Positions 41,201 through 41,401 of a stretch of DNA of 41,401 bases are shown here, piece after piece. The notes beneath the pieces are model-generated. The model was not told the origin of the DNA and made no database searches. It saw only the letters and a list, made by a program, of their open reading frames with translations. The translations under genes and the position numbers were made by a program. Source of the stretch: Promethearchaeati archaeon (lineage in GTDB: Archaea; Asgardarchaeota; Heimdallarchaeia; JABLTI01). The stretch is from assembly GCA_013166835.1 (NCBI GenBank), contig JABLTI010000014.1:1-41401 (forward strand). Reading direction: 5' to 3'. Position 1 is the stretch's first letter, and each line of letters begins with the position of its first letter.

Positions 41201-41392
41201 TTAACCAGGGGCAAAGAGCTTGAATAGCCAAGGTCCTGCCAAGACTAGAATTATCAAAGCAGCTGCAAAAATCATTACTGCATATGGACCAACTTTGATG
41301 CCAGGAGTATCTTCTTCAAAGAACCTAATTAATCCTGCACCTGTGGCCGGCATTGCTCCGCCACTATCACTAGATTTTTGTCTTCGACTCAT
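41201..41392 (-). CDS. Preprotein translocase Sec61 beta subunit (SecG-type)
   Basis: Small translocon subunit of 63 residues that associates with SecY (Sec61 alpha) and SecE (gamma) in the archaeal membrane. A polar, Ser/Gly-rich N-terminus leads to the diagnostic GAGLIRFFEEDTPGIKVGP, followed by one transmembrane helix (about 38-58, AVMIFAAALIILVLAGPWLF). The C-terminus should face outside. ATG start. The promoter lies beyond the window edge or in the last 9 bases. It is convergent with scpA. Identity is confident from the signature. Confidence 0.95.
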   Translation of the reverse strand: MSRRQKSSDSGGAMPATGAGLIRFFEEDTPGIKVGPYAVMIFAAALIILVLAGPWLFKLFAPG

Positions 41393-41401
41393 TTTATTTT
41401 T

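Noticed and set aside
1..41401. CRISPR arrays, insertion sequences or attachment sites.
   Set aside because: No regularly spaced repeats, transposase or integrase genes, or tRNA-flanking duplicates were seen.

Overview
This is an AT-rich stretch of archaeal chromosome with about 43 genes, one intron-bearing tRNA, and no insertion sequence, CRISPR array or phage gene. The gene content points to an Asgard archaeon. Archaeal information-processing genes (RNase P Rpp21, L1, L10/P0, L10e, archaeal-type ProRS, Nob1, Sec61 beta) sit among eukaryote-like cell-biology genes: three divergent small GTPases, two roadblock/LC7 proteins, a longin-like protein, an Rpn11-like JAMM protease and a RING-type protein. 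The lineage within Asgard cannot be settled from the window. Many genes appear to start at TTG or GTG, several of them behind a GAGG or AGGTG ribosome-binding site.

Layout. 0.2-5.7 kb (+): RNase P protein 4, a GTPase fused to a thioredoxin-like domain, tRNA m1A methyltransferase, ProRS, then a roadblock protein paired with a longin/winged-helix protein. 5.7-7.0 kb (-): an aminotransferase. 7.2-8.5 kb (+): a lone V/A-type ATPase subunit E and a secreted, membrane-anchored protein. 8.5-10.2 kb (-): a GTPase and JAMM protease in one operon. 10.5-11.2 kb: an orphan hypB. 11.8-15.5 kb (+): an operon of a ParM-like actin, a ParR-like ribbon-helix-helix protein, a helical-repeat/zinc-ribbon protein and an MglA-like GTPase, closed by a hairpin and T-run. 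15.6-19.8 kb (+): a 1389-residue SF2 helicase with its own TATA box and an amphipathic N-terminus. 19.8-23.9 kb: a winged-helix regulator, the RING-type protein with a coiled-coil neighbour, an AbrB/ACT-like protein, a double winged-helix regulator and a zinc-ribbon coiled-coil protein. 24.1-30.6 kb: L10e, a zinc-ribbon protein, a PPC-domain protein, an acidic coiled-coil protein, a glycoside-hydrolase-like protein, a small membrane protein, and L10 and L1. 30.6-33.1 kb (-): nadK, nob1 and an unknown gene as a tight cluster, then tRNA-Pro(CGG). 33.2-41.4 kb: a TPR protein, a nucleotidyltransferase-like protein, a zinc-ribbon membrane protein, a second roadblock protein, smc, scpA and Sec61 beta.

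Two themes stand out. One is chromosome organisation: smc-scpA, and a chromosomal ParM/ParR-like pair next to a possibly membrane-tethered giant helicase. The other is GTPase and ubiquitin-like signalling: a GTPase co-transcribed with an Rpn11-like JAMM protein that carries a beta-sandwich tail, a GTPase-thioredoxin fusion, a RING-type protein and roadblock/longin proteins. The best candidates for an undescribed system are the actin/RHH/TPR-zinc-ribbon/MglA-like operon with its neighbouring helicase, and the GTPase-JAMM pair.
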